64,000 nucleotides of DNA from positions 496,001-560,000 of the forward strand of contig NZ_FNVB01000004.1 of NCBI RefSeq assembly GCF_900108315.1, written 5' to 3'. The notes under the pieces are model-generated. The model made no database searches and was not told where the DNA came from. It worked only from the letters and a program-made list of their open reading frames with translations. Source of the DNA: Saccharopolyspora kobensis. GTDB lineage: Bacteria; Actinomycetota; Actinomycetes; Mycobacteriales; Pseudonocardiaceae. The position numbers were made by a program, and so were the translations under genes. Within the stretch, counting starts at the first letter, position 1. Each line of letters opens with the position of its first letter. Positions 8,383 through 17,966 of the stretch are shown in pieces.

Positions 8383-9699
8383 ATGCTCACCCGTACCGAC
8401 CTGCGCGGTCGCGTTCCGTCCACCGTCGAGCTGCGCGCCACGCTGCCGCGCGCCGAGATGGACGTGGAGCACGTGCTGCATCGGGTCCGGCCGCTGATCG
8501 AGGAGATCCGCGACCGGGGTGTGCCCGCGGTGCTGGAATTCACCGAGAAGTTCGACGGGGTTCGACCGGAACGGGTGAAGGTGGGCGCGGCGGAGCTGCG
8601 CCGCGCGCTCGAAGAGCTCGACCCGGAGGTGCGCGCCGCGCTGGAGGAGTCGATCAGCCGCGCCCGCAGGGTGCACGCCGACCAGCGGCGCACCGACACC
8701 ACCACGCAGGTGGTGCCCGGCGGCACCGTGACCGAGCGCTGGGTGCCGGTCGCCCGCGTCGGCCTGTACGCGCCGGGCGGGCTGGCGGTGTACCCGTCCA
8801 GTGTGGTGATGAACGTGGTCCCGGCGCAGGCGGCCGGGGTGGAGTCGCTGGTGGTGTGCAGCCCGCCGCAGGCGGAGTTCGGCGGCCTGCCGCACCCGAC
8901 GATCCTCGCCGCCGCGCAGCTGCTCGGTGTCGAGGAGGTCTGGGCGGTCGGCGGCGCGCAGGCGGTGGCGCTGCTGGCCTACGGCGGCCAGGACACCGAC
9001 GGCGCGGAGCTGGCGCCGGTGGACATGGTGACCGGTCCGGGCAACGTCTACGTGACCGCGGCCAAGCGGCACCTGCGCAGCATGATCGGCATCGACTCGG
9101 AGGCCGGGCCGACCGAGATCGCGGTGCTCGCCGACGACACGGCCGACCCGGCGCACGTGGCGGCGGACCTGATCAGCCAGGCCGAGCACGACCCGCTCGC
9201 GGCGAGCGTGCTGGTGACCTCGTCGCCGGAGCTGGCCGACGCGGTCGACGCCGAGCTGGAGCGCCAGGTGGCGCAGACCAAGCACGCCGAGCGGATCCGC
9301 ACCTCGCTGGGCGGCGAGCAGTCCGGCTGCATCCTGGTGTCCACTGTGGAGGACGGGCTGCGCGTGGTGGACGCCTACGCCGCCGAGCACCTGGAGATCC
9401 AGACGGCGGACGCCGACGCGGTGGCCGCGCGGGTGCGCAACGCGGGCGCGATCTTCGTCGGCCCGTACGCGCCGGTGTCGCTCGGCGACTACTGCGCGGG
9501 CTCCAACCACGTGCTGCCCACGGGCGGCTGCGCCCGGCATTCGTCCGGGCTGAGCGTGCAGAGCTTCCTGCGCGGCATCCACGTGATCTCCTACAGCGAG
9601 CAGGCGCTGCGAGACGTCGCCGACAAGGTCGTCGCGCTGGCCAACGCCGAAGATCTCCCGGCACACGGCCAGGCGATCACCGCTCGCTTTCCCGGCTGA
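8383..9699 (+). CDS. hisD: Histidinol dehydrogenase
   Basis: 438-aa cytosolic enzyme for the last two steps of histidine synthesis: L-histidinol to L-histidine with 2 NAD+ and Zn2+. Family landmarks are visible: [23 protein letters not shown] (split here: VGLYAPGG / YPSSVVMN), [24 protein letters not shown] with the zinc-binding Gln and His, and [15 protein letters not shown] followed by ARHSSGLSV. It starts at the ATG 6 nt after GGAAGGA. It heads a hisDCB unit; hisC follows after 18 bp. Confidence 0.97.
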   Translation: MLTRTDLRGRVPSTVELRATLPRAEMDVEHVLHRVRPLIEEIRDRGVPAVLEFTEKFDGVRPERVKVGAAELRRALEELDPEVRAALEESISRARRVHADQRRTDTTTQVVPGGTVTERWVPVARVGLYAPGGLAVYPSSVVMNVVPAQAAGVESLVVCSPPQAEFGGLPHPTILAAAQLLGVEEVWAVGGAQAVALLAYGGQDTDGAELAPVDMVTGPGNVYVTAAKRHLRSMIGIDSEAGPTEIAVLADDTADPAHVAADLISQAEHDPLAASVLVTSSPELADAVDAELERQVAQTKHAERIRTSLGGEQSGCILVSTVEDGLRVVDAYAAEHLEIQTADADAVAARVRNAGAIFVGPYAPVSLGDYCAGSNHVLPTGGCARHSSGLSVQSFLRGIHVISYSEQALRDVADKVVALANAEDLPAHGQAITARFPG

Positions 9700-11450
<1,751 letters not shown>

Positions 11451-11512
11451 CGCGGTTCGGGGTGACGGGCGGCGTTCGCGGACAAGGTGCCCGCCGTCCT
11501 TCCTCCTTTGGT

Positions 11513-11558
11513 ACGACAGTGCGGAGAGTGCGTTGATCGGCACTCTCCGCACTGTCGT
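11513..11558 (+). terminator. Perfect 19-bp hairpin after hisB
   Basis: The arms ACGACAGTGCGGAGAGTGC (11513-11531) and its exact complement (11540-11558) enclose an 8-nt loop. It lies 63 bp after the hisB stop and is the likely terminator of hisDCB. Its moderate GC content and perfect length also fit an operator or a mobile-element end. No T-run follows. Confidence 0.55.
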
Positions 11559-11573
11559 CAGAGGGGGAGTCCG

Positions 11574-11833
11574 GTGGCGCGTCAGGAACGTCCGCTGCGC
11601 GATTTCGCGCTGCTGCTCTGCGGCGCGGGCCTCGGGGTTCCCGGCGACCAACGGCGCTGCGGGACTTGGATTCCGGCCACGTCGTAGCGACGCTCTACGC
11701 GGACGACGGGGACGTCACCGTGCTCGGCTGGCAGGGGGTTCGGCGGCTGACCGAGCAGGAGCGGGTGCGGTTCGGGCCGGGTCTGACACGGAGAGTAGTC
11801 CGGTTGACGCTGGGCGTTGCGCCGTTCGGATGA
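11574..11833 (+). pseudogene. Frameshifted small gene remnant
   Basis: GAGGGGGAG followed by GTG at 11574 opens a frame (VARQERPLRDFALLLCGAGL) that stops at 11687. From about 11657 to the TGA at 11831-11833, a second frame shows strong G/C third-position bias (LRDLDSGHVVATLYADDGD, then VTVLGWQGVRRLTEQERVRF). The two pieces join only through a frameshift near 11640-11657. I recognise no family. It could be a broken gene, a sequencing error or two chance frames. The 454-bp gap between hisB and the phospholipase gene otherwise holds only the hairpin and a TACCCT box at 11845-11850. Confidence 0.35.
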
Positions 11834-11904
11834 CTCGGGTGGTTTACCCTTGCGTCACTACGGGGTCTCCCCACCGTTGGTTCCGTCGATAACGATGGCC
11901 CGTT

Positions 11905-13986
11905 GTGACTGAGGTTTCTCGCCGTCGGGTGCTCGCCGGGGCCGCTGGTGCGGTCGGTGGCGCTGCTGCTGCTTCGCTTTTGCCACCTTCGCTGCACCGG
12001 GCCATGGCCCAGCCGGTTCCCCAGGGCGGCCTGGACGTGCTCGAGCACGTCATCGTGCTCATGCAGGAGAACCGGTCTTTCGACCACTACTACGGGACGC
12101 TGCAGGGCGTTCGCGGGTTCGGCGACCGGCATCCGCTGCGGCAGCCCGACGGCCGCTCGGTGTTCCAGCAGCCCAAGGCCGGTGGCGAGGTGCTGCCGTT
12201 CTCGCTGCGGCAGGGCGCCGAGCGGGAGGGGCGACCGGTTTCCGACATCCAGTACCTCGGCGACCTCGACCACAGCTGGGGCGGCAGCGGCAAGGCCTGG
12301 GCTCGCGGCTGGAACAACGACTGGGTCGCCGCGAAGACCGCCGCCACCATGACCTACTACGAGCGGCAGGACATCCCGCTGCAGTACGAGCTGGCGGACA
12401 CCTTCACGCTCTGCGACGCCTACCACTGCTCGGTGTTCGGCTCCACCAACCCGAACCGCAACTACCTGTTCTCCGGCACCACCGGGTACGAGCCGGGCAG
12501 CAGCGAGCGCGCGGTCACCAACGCCGCCTACGACTACGACCACGCCGGCTACGAGTGGACCACCTACCCGGAGCGGCTGGAGCAGGCCGGGCTGTCCTGG
12601 CAGATCTACCAGGAGTGGGACAACTTCACCGACAACTCGGTGGAGTACTTCAAGACCTTCAAGGAGATCGGGCGCAAGGTGCTCGCTCCGGTGGACGGGA
12701 AGTTCCGCACCACCGAGGAGTTCTACAACGCGCTGTTCGACAAGTCCGCCGAGGAGCGGAAGCGGCTGCTCGGCCAGCTGGAATCGGGCCGGGCGGCGTT
12801 GACCGACGCCGAGCGGAGCCTGTTCGACCGCGCGATGTACCGCAGCGAGCCGGGCACGCTGGTCGAGCGGCTGCGCGCCGACATCGCCGCCGGCCGGTTG
12901 CCGCGGGTCGTCTGGCTGGTGCCGTCGTCGACCGACTCCGAGCACCCGGGCAGCTCCACGCCGGTCGGCAGCGCGAACCTGATCTACCGGGTGCTGGACG
13001 CGATCGCCGATCCGAAGGTGTGGCCGAAGACCGCGCTGCTGCTCAACTTCGACGAGAACGACGGCTTCTTCGACCACGTGCCGCCGCCGGTGCCGCCGAA
13101 GCCGGAGTCGGGGGAGGGCGACGACCACTTCGAGGGCCAGCCGATCGGCCTCGGCCCGCGGGTGCCGATGACCGTGGTCTCGCCGTGGACCATCGGCGGG
13201 TTCGTCAACTCCGAGACCTTCGACCACACCTCGGTGCTGCGCCTGCTGGAGCGCTGGACCGGGGTGCAGGAGCCGAACATCAGCTCCTGGCGGCGCACCG
13301 CGTGCGGCGACCTGACCTCGGTGTTCGACTTCGACAACGCGGCCGAACCGCCGAAGCCCGCCGAACCGGGCCCGGTGCCCGAGCCGATCGATCGCTGGCA
13401 CCCGAAACCCCCTGCGGAGCAGGCGCTTCCGGTGCAGGAGCAGGGCCGCCGCCCGGCCCGCGCGCTGCCGTACCAGCCGCAGGTCTCGGGCGTGCTGAAC
13501 GGCGAGGCGGTGACGCTGCGCCTCGGCAACGTGGGCACTGCGTCCGCGCACTTCGCGATCTACCCGTACGCCGGCGAACTCCCCGAACCGTCCCATGTGG
13601 ACGTGCTCGGCGAGCAGGTGGTGACGGTGCCGGTCGGCGAGGAGTACCGCCTCGCGGTGCAGGGCCCGAACCGGTTCTGGTTCGAGCTGAGCGGATCGCG
13701 CAGCGGCAAGGCGGCGGGCGTGGACGTCCAGACCCGCCACACCGCCCGCGGCCTGGCGCTGGAACTGCGCAACGACGGATCGGCCGACATCACGCTCCGC
13801 CTGCGCTCGACCGGCTACGTGGTCCACGAGGAGCAGGTCCGCGTCGCGGCGGGCGGCGCCCAGCCGCTGGAGTGGCCGACGGACCAGGGCTGGTACGACG
13901 TGGAGATCACCACGCCCCAGGACAAGACGTTCCGCCGCCACGTCACCGGCCGATCCGAGAACGGCGCCCCCGGAGTCACCGGCTGA
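11905..13986 (+). CDS. Secreted phosphocholine-specific phospholipase C
   Basis: 693-aa exported phosphodiesterase of the acid-phosphatase/PlcN superfamily that cleaves phospholipid head groups. The Tat signal is SRRRVLAGAAGAVGG with a following hydrophobic stretch (about residues 4-35). The catalytic N-terminal domain starts with VLMQENRSFDHYYGTLQG (about 50-67). FDENDGFFDHVPPPVPP (around 370) and the EHPG segment near 350 are typical metal-binding or catalytic regions. Two C-terminal beta domains of the bacterial PLC C-terminal type (about 500-690) follow. The GTG start is preferred because the twin-arginine motif follows directly. A TACCCT box at 11845-11850 could drive it with a 48-nt leader. 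Confidence 0.9.
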   Translation: MTEVSRRRVLAGAAGAVGGAAAASLLPPSLHRAMAQPVPQGGLDVLEHVIVLMQENRSFDHYYGTLQGVRGFGDRHPLRQPDGRSVFQQPKAGGEVLPFSLRQGAEREGRPVSDIQYLGDLDHSWGGSGKAWARGWNNDWVAAKTAATMTYYERQDIPLQYELADTFTLCDAYHCSVFGSTNPNRNYLFSGTTGYEPGSSERAVTNAAYDYDHAGYEWTTYPERLEQAGLSWQIYQEWDNFTDNSVEYFKTFKEIGRKVLAPVDGKFRTTEEFYNALFDKSAEERKRLLGQLESGRAALTDAERSLFDRAMYRSEPGTLVERLRADIAAGRLPRVVWLVPSSTDSEHPGSSTPVGSANLIYRVLDAIADPKVWPKTALLLNFDENDGFFDHVPPPVPPKPESGEGDDHFEGQPIGLGPRVPMTVVSPWTIGGFVNSETFDHTSVLRLLERWTGVQEPNISSWRRTACGDLTSVFDFDNAAEPPKPAEPGPVPEPIDRWHPKPPAEQALPVQEQGRRPARALPYQPQVSGVLNGEAVTLRLGNVGTASAHFAIYPYAGELPEPSHVDVLGEQVVTVPVGEEYRLAVQGPNRFWFELSGSRSGKAAGVDVQTRHTARGLALELRNDGSADITLRLRSTGYVVHEEQVRVAAGGAQPLEWPTDQGWYDVEITTPQDKTFRRHVTGRSENGAPGVTG

Positions 13987-14017
13987 TCGGCCAGGACGCC
14001 CCGGTACGCTGCCGGGC

Positions 14018-14176
14018 ATGGGCGATGTTCTCCCGATCCTCCTGCTCGCGCTGGCGGGCTTCCTCGTCGGTGGCGTCTACGCGACGTGGAAGACCGCGCG
14101 CGGGTTCGCGATCATGCTCGCCGTCGCGGCCGTCATGGCCATCGCCGGCGGCATCGGCTGGATGATCTACGGGTAG
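14018..14176 (+). CDS. Small two-helix membrane protein
   Basis: 52-aa hydrophobic protein: MGDVLPILLLALAGFLVGGV as the first helix, a short YATWKTARG loop, and a second helix (FAIMLAVAAVMAIAGGIGWM) ending at the C-terminus. The function is unknown. Support comes from the TACGCT box at 14005-14010, exactly 7 nt before the ATG, which indicates a leaderless mRNA, and from the terminator hairpin directly after the stop. Confidence 0.6.
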   Translation: MGDVLPILLLALAGFLVGGVYATWKTARGFAIMLAVAAVMAIAGGIGWMIYG

Positions 14177-14203
14177 ATCCCGGCGCCCCCGCTCCGAGAC
14201 AAG

Positions 14204-14246
14204 CGGAAGGGCACCTCCTGGCGGTTCGCCGGGAGGTGCCCTTCCG
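14204..14246. terminator. Bidirectional hairpin terminator
   Basis: A 15-bp perfect stem, CGGAAGGGCACCTCC pairing with GGAGGTGCCCTTCCG, has a loop of about 13 nt. It separates the plus-strand small membrane gene from the convergent dicarboxylate transporter gene and can serve both. Confidence 0.75.
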
Positions 14247-14255
14247 TCGGTGCGG

Positions 14256-15614
14256 TCAGCTCTTGGTCGCTGCCTTCTCCGGTTCTTCGTCCTTCGGGCC
14301 GGATTCGTGGTCGTCCACGAAGGACAGCTCGTTGAACGGGTTCTCGCCCGCGAAGACCTGCTTCATCTGGTCGCGGTCGATCTCCTTGGTCCAGGAGCCG
14401 ATCAGGACCGTCGCCACCGCGTTGCCCGCGAAGTTCGTCAGCGCGCGGGCCTCGGACATGAAGCGGTCGATGCCGACGATCAGGCCGACGCCGTCGAGCA
14501 GCTCCGGGCGGTGCGACTGCAGGCCACCGGCCAGCGTCGCCAGGCCCGCGCCGCTGACCCCGGCCGCGCCCTTGGAGGCGATCATCATGAACAGCAGCAG
14601 GCCCACCTGCTCGCCCAGCGACAGCGGGTCGCCCAGGGCGCTGGCGATGAACAGCGAGGCCATCGTCAGGTAGATCATGGTGCCGTCGAGGTTGAACGAG
14701 TAGCCGGTCGGCACCGTGATGCCCACCACCGGCTTGCTCACCCCGAGGTGCTCCATCTTCGCGATCAGCCGCGGCAGCGCCGCCTCCGAGGACGAGGTGG
14801 ACACGATCAGCAGGAACTCGCGGCCCAGGTAGCGCAGCAGCGAGAAGATGTTGACCCGCGCGAACATCCACAGCATCGGGCCCAGCACCAGGAAGATGAA
14901 CAGCACACAGGTCGCGTAGAAGCCGAGCATGATGACGGCCAGGCCCTTGAGCGCTTCCACGCCGGTCGCGCCGACCACCGCCGCGATCGCGCCGAACGCG
15001 CCGACCGGGGCCGCCCACATCACCATCGCCAGCATCTTGAACACCAGGCGCTGGATGTGCTCGATGCCGCGCAGGATCGGTGCACCCTTGGAGCCCATCG
15101 CCTGAAGCGCGAAACCGGCCAGCAGCGCGACCAGCAGCGTCTGCAGCACCTGGCCCTCGGTCAGCGAGGACACCAGCGTCTTCGGGATGATCCCGAGCAG
15201 GAACTCGGTGGTGCTCTGGGCTTCCTTGCCCGCCTGCTCAGCGCCCTGACCGCGGATCTCGTCGCTGATGTGCAGGCCCTCGCCCGGGTGCAGCACGTTG
15301 CCGACCAGCAGGCCGATGACCAGGGCCACCACGGACATGATCATGAAGTAGCCGAGGGCGAGGCCGCCGACCTTGCCGACCTTCGCGGCCTGCCGGACGC
15401 CGCCCACGCCGAGCACGATGGTGCAGAAGATGACCGGCGAGATCATCATCTTGATCAGTTCGACGAAGCCGCTGCCCAGCGGCTTGAGAGCCTTGCCCAG
15501 ATCGGGGGCCAGGAACCCGACGGCGATACCGGCCAGCACCGCGATGATCACCGCGATGTAGAGGTAGTGCGTCCGGTCCCGGCGACGTGGTGCCGCAGCG
15601 TCGTTGCTTGCCAC
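14256..15614 (-). CDS. dctA: C4-dicarboxylate/cation symporter (DAACS family)
   Basis: 452-aa polytopic symporter importing succinate, fumarate or malate with protons or sodium. Hallmarks are IVLGVGGVRQAAKVGKVGGLAL, the two re-entrant hairpin motifs (SSSEAALPRLIAKM and the AGVSGAGLATLAGG region), the TM7 motif FNLDGTMIYLTMASLF, and a hydrophilic C-terminus. The GTG at 15614 follows AGGAGCGC. A CitA/DcuS-type two-component system 2.3 kb downstream might regulate it, but that link is only inferred from function. Glutamate or aspartate transport by the same family cannot be excluded. Confidence 0.88.
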   Translation of the reverse strand: MASNDAAAPRRRDRTHYLYIAVIIAVLAGIAVGFLAPDLGKALKPLGSGFVELIKMMISPVIFCTIVLGVGGVRQAAKVGKVGGLALGYFMIMSVVALVIGLLVGNVLHPGEGLHISDEIRGQGAEQAGKEAQSTTEFLLGIIPKTLVSSLTEGQVLQTLLVALLAGFALQAMGSKGAPILRGIEHIQRLVFKMLAMVMWAAPVGAFGAIAAVVGATGVEALKGLAVIMLGFYATCVLFIFLVLGPMLWMFARVNIFSLLRYLGREFLLIVSTSSSEAALPRLIAKMEHLGVSKPVVGITVPTGYSFNLDGTMIYLTMASLFIASALGDPLSLGEQVGLLLFMMIASKGAAGVSGAGLATLAGGLQSHRPELLDGVGLIVGIDRFMSEARALTNFAGNAVATVLIGSWTKEIDRDQMKQVFAGENPFNELSFVDDHESGPKDEEPEKAATKS

Positions 15615-15739
15615 TGTTGCGCTCCTACCTGGGCGGGCCGGGTCACACTAGAGGTCCACTCCGTGGCCCAGGTCACGGTGTGGCCGGGAGAGACTATCTG
15701 TGCCCGGCAACACTGTCGTCACGCTTGTGTTCATTGTGT

Positions 15740-16327
15740 TCACAAATGTTTCCGGCCCCGCAACGCGATCTCGGCGGCTCTCCGCACGACGTCGGACGTG
15801 CTGCCCCAAGCGGCGAGGTCGGCGTGCATGGCGGCGTCGATCGCGCCCAGCAGCGCGCCGGTGAGGGCAGCGGCGGTCAACTCGTCGACCTCGGGGCAGG
15901 CGTCGCGGAGAGCGTGCGCGAGCTGCTTCTGCAGCGTCGCGTTGCGCAGCAGCGCGCCTGCGCGCAGAACCGGGACCTCGGCGATGAGGCGGGCGCGGAT
16001 GCGGGTGAGCTCGTGGTCGAGCGGGAAGCTCCAGGACTCCGCCGTGCTGAGCCGGTCGATCGCGCGCAGCAGCAGGTCCTCCGGGCTTTCGCCGGCGCGG
16101 TCGGCGAAGGCCTGCGGCAGCAGTTCGAGGTAGATCGCGTCGTCGGCGAAGACGACCTCGTCCTTGGTGGCGAAGTAGTTGAAGAACGTCGCGGGCGAGA
16201 CCTCCGCGGCCGCGGCGATCTCGGCGACCGTGGTGCTGTCGTAGCCCTTGGCGTCGAACAGCCGGAGGGCGGCGTCGATCAGGGCCTGCTTGGTGCGCCG
16301 CTTCTTGCGCTCGCGCAGTCCGGTCAT
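15740..16327 (-). CDS. TetR family transcriptional regulator
   Basis: 195-aa repressor with the TetR DNA-binding domain at residues 8-55 (KKRRTKQALIDAALRLFDAKGYDSTTVAEIAAAAEVSPATFFNYFATKDEV, spanning three helices) and a divergent ligand-binding C-terminus. It is divergent from the flavin monooxygenase gene. A 15-bp palindrome in the shared region is the likely operator. TAGGAT lies 8 nt before the ATG. Regulators of this arrangement usually respond to a substrate of the neighbouring enzyme (inference). Confidence 0.88.
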   Translation of the reverse strand: MTGLRERKKRRTKQALIDAALRLFDAKGYDSTTVAEIAAAAEVSPATFFNYFATKDEVVFADDAIYLELLPQAFADRAGESPEDLLLRAIDRLSTAESWSFPLDHELTRIRARLIAEVPVLRAGALLRNATLQKQLAHALRDACPEVDELTAAALTGALLGAIDAAMHADLAAWGSTSDVVRRAAEIALRGRKHL

Positions 16328-16355
16328 GGGCGCCGATCCTACAGCGGATGCAAAA

Positions 16356-16370
16356 TTAGAGTCACTCTAA
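16356..16370. promoter_or_regulatory. Palindromic operator between TetR and monooxygenase genes
   Basis: TTAGAGTCACTCTAA is a perfect 7+1+7 palindrome in the divergent intergenic region. On the minus strand it overlaps a candidate -35 (GTGACT) set 18 bp from TAGGAT, the likely -10 of the tetR gene. This fits autoregulation and control of the monooxygenase. Confidence 0.6.
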
Positions 16371-16418
16371 GTTTCTGCTAGCGTGGCGGCACGGCACGCC
16401 GTGTGCCAACCGGAGTCC

Positions 16419-16532
16419 TGCTCAACCGCACATCAGGGGACCGTGATGCAACCCAGCCACGAGAAACCGCCGAACGCGAGATCGCCACAGACGCAACCAC
16501 CACTGAAGAACCCGGAGAGGCGGGACTGCGAG
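16419..16532 (+). repeat. R2 element, copy B
   Basis: 114-bp copy of R2 lying between the TetR operator and the start codon of the flavin monooxygenase. It is closely similar to copy A, with the same left end (TGCTCAACCGCACATCAGGG) and right end (GGAGAGGCGGGACTG). One base is lost and another gained relative to copy A around 16480-16505. It forms the 5' untranslated region of the gene and supplies its only Shine-Dalgarno-like sequence. Confidence 0.8.
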
Positions 16533-17771
16533 GTGGAACGGACCCAGTGCTGCGTGGTCGGCGGCGGACCGGCCGGGATGATGCTGGGCCTGCTGCTCGC
16601 CCGCGCCGGCGTCGAGGTGACGGTGCTGGAGAAGCACCACGACTTCCTGCGCGACTTCCGCGGCGACACCGTGCACCCCTCGACGCTGCGGCTGCTCGAC
16701 GAGCTCGGGCTGGGAGAGCGGTTCGCGCGGCTCCCGGCCGGGTGGCTGGAGCAGATGCGGATCCAGGTCGGCGGAACCACCGTGGTGATGGCCGACTTCC
16801 GGTGGCTGCGCGGCTCGCACCGGCACATCGCGATGGTGCCGCAGTGGGACTTCCTGGACCTGCTGGCCGCGGCCGCCGCCGAAGAGCCCTCCTTCGACCT
16901 GCGGATGTGCCGCGAGGTGACCGGGCTGCGCACCGATGCCGGACGTGTCACCGGCGTGCGCTACCTCGACGCCGACGGCGCGGAACGCGAACTCGCGGCA
17001 CCGCTGACCGTGGGCTGCGACGGCCGCGGGTCGGTGGTGCGCCGTGCGGCCGGCCTGCGATCGGTCGACTTCGAGGTGCCGATGGACGTCTGGCAGGTGC
17101 GGGTGGCCAAGGCGGACGGCGCCACCGACGGCGAGGTCTTCGGCCGGTTCGGCGGCGGCCAGGCGTCGGTGACCATGGACCGCGGCGACTACTACCAGAC
17201 CGCCTACCTCATCCCCAAGGGCAGCGACGAAACCCTTCGCGCGCAGGACATCTCGGTGTTCCGGACGCGGCTGGCCGAGCTGTTCGGCTGGTCGGAGCGC
17301 CAGCTCGAATCGGTCCGGACCTGGGACGACGTGAAGCTCCTGAGAACCGAGATGAACCGGTTGCGGCGCTGGTACGGCGACGGGGTGCTGTGCATCGGCG
17401 ACGCCGCGCACGTGATGTCGCCGGTCGGCGGCGTCGGCGTCAACATCGCCGTGCAGGACGCCGTCGCCGCGGCACGGCTCCTGGCCGGGCCGTTGCGCCG
17501 CGGTCAAGCGCCCACCAGCGTGCTCGCGAAGATCCAGCGGCGGCGGTCGTTGCCCGTGGCGGTGGCGCAGCGGACGCAGCGCGGCGAGCACGAGATGCTG
17601 CTGCGTCCCGCGCTGGACGGCACGCTCGACGAGCACGACCTGCCGCTCCTGCTCCGACTGCTGCGGCGCTTCCCGGCCCTGCGCGGCCTGACCGGCTACA
17701 TCGGCGGCATCGGGATCCGCCCGGAACGCGCTCCCGCCTTCGCCCGGCGGAGCCCGGCCCTGGTGTCATAG
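16533..17771 (+). CDS. FAD-dependent monooxygenase, aromatic hydroxylase type
   Basis: 412-aa class A flavoprotein monooxygenase. The N-terminal Rossmann motif is CVVGGGPAGMMLGLLLARAG. The second FAD/NADPH contact is VGCDGRGSVVRRAAGL near 160. The third motif is CIGDAAHVMSPVGGVGVNIAVQDA (about 290-313, split as GDAAHVMSP / GGVGVN). Such enzymes hydroxylate aromatic compounds or inactivate antibiotics; the substrate is unknown. The GTG at 16533 directly follows R2 copy B. The open frame extends to 16383, but only through the repeat. It is probably controlled by the divergent TetR protein. Confidence 0.85.
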   Translation: MERTQCCVVGGGPAGMMLGLLLARAGVEVTVLEKHHDFLRDFRGDTVHPSTLRLLDELGLGERFARLPAGWLEQMRIQVGGTTVVMADFRWLRGSHRHIAMVPQWDFLDLLAAAAAEEPSFDLRMCREVTGLRTDAGRVTGVRYLDADGAERELAAPLTVGCDGRGSVVRRAAGLRSVDFEVPMDVWQVRVAKADGATDGEVFGRFGGGQASVTMDRGDYYQTAYLIPKGSDETLRAQDISVFRTRLAELFGWSERQLESVRTWDDVKLLRTEMNRLRRWYGDGVLCIGDAAHVMSPVGGVGVNIAVQDAVAAARLLAGPLRRGQAPTSVLAKIQRRRSLPVAVAQRTQRGEHEMLLRPALDGTLDEHDLPLLLRLLRRFPALRGLTGYIGGIGIRPERAPAFARRSPALVS

Positions 17772-17780
17772 CGCGATCCG

Positions 17781-17870
17781 GCTCCGTTTTCGCTGGTCAA
17801 GTGCCGTGAGTGCTTTAAGGTGCTATAGCGCCCCGAAGTGCTCACGTGCCCTCACCAGCGGAAACGGAGC
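17781..17870. repeat. Nested hairpin containing R3 copy 1
   Basis: Outer arms are 17 bp (GCTCCGTTTTCGCTGGT at 17781-17797 and its complement at 17854-17870, one wobble pair). They enclose the 42-bp R3 hairpin at 17805-17846, which begins CGTGAGTGCTT and ends GAAGTGCTCACG around a TATA loop. It follows the monooxygenase stop by 9 bp and probably terminates transcription before the histidine kinase gene. A sister R3 copy lies after the response regulator. Confidence 0.7.
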
Positions 17871-17966
17871 GCGGGCGGGCGAAATTGCCGAGGTGGTCGG
17901 GTTTCCGCAGGTCGCGAGTGGTGTAGCCTCCTGGGGTCCCCGCTCGATTCGTCCTCCGGATCCGCC

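Noticed and set aside
11695..14019. 774-codon minus-strand frame opposite the phospholipase gene
   Set aside because: It is a shadow of the phospholipase coding frame; the plus-strand gene has clear catalytic motifs.
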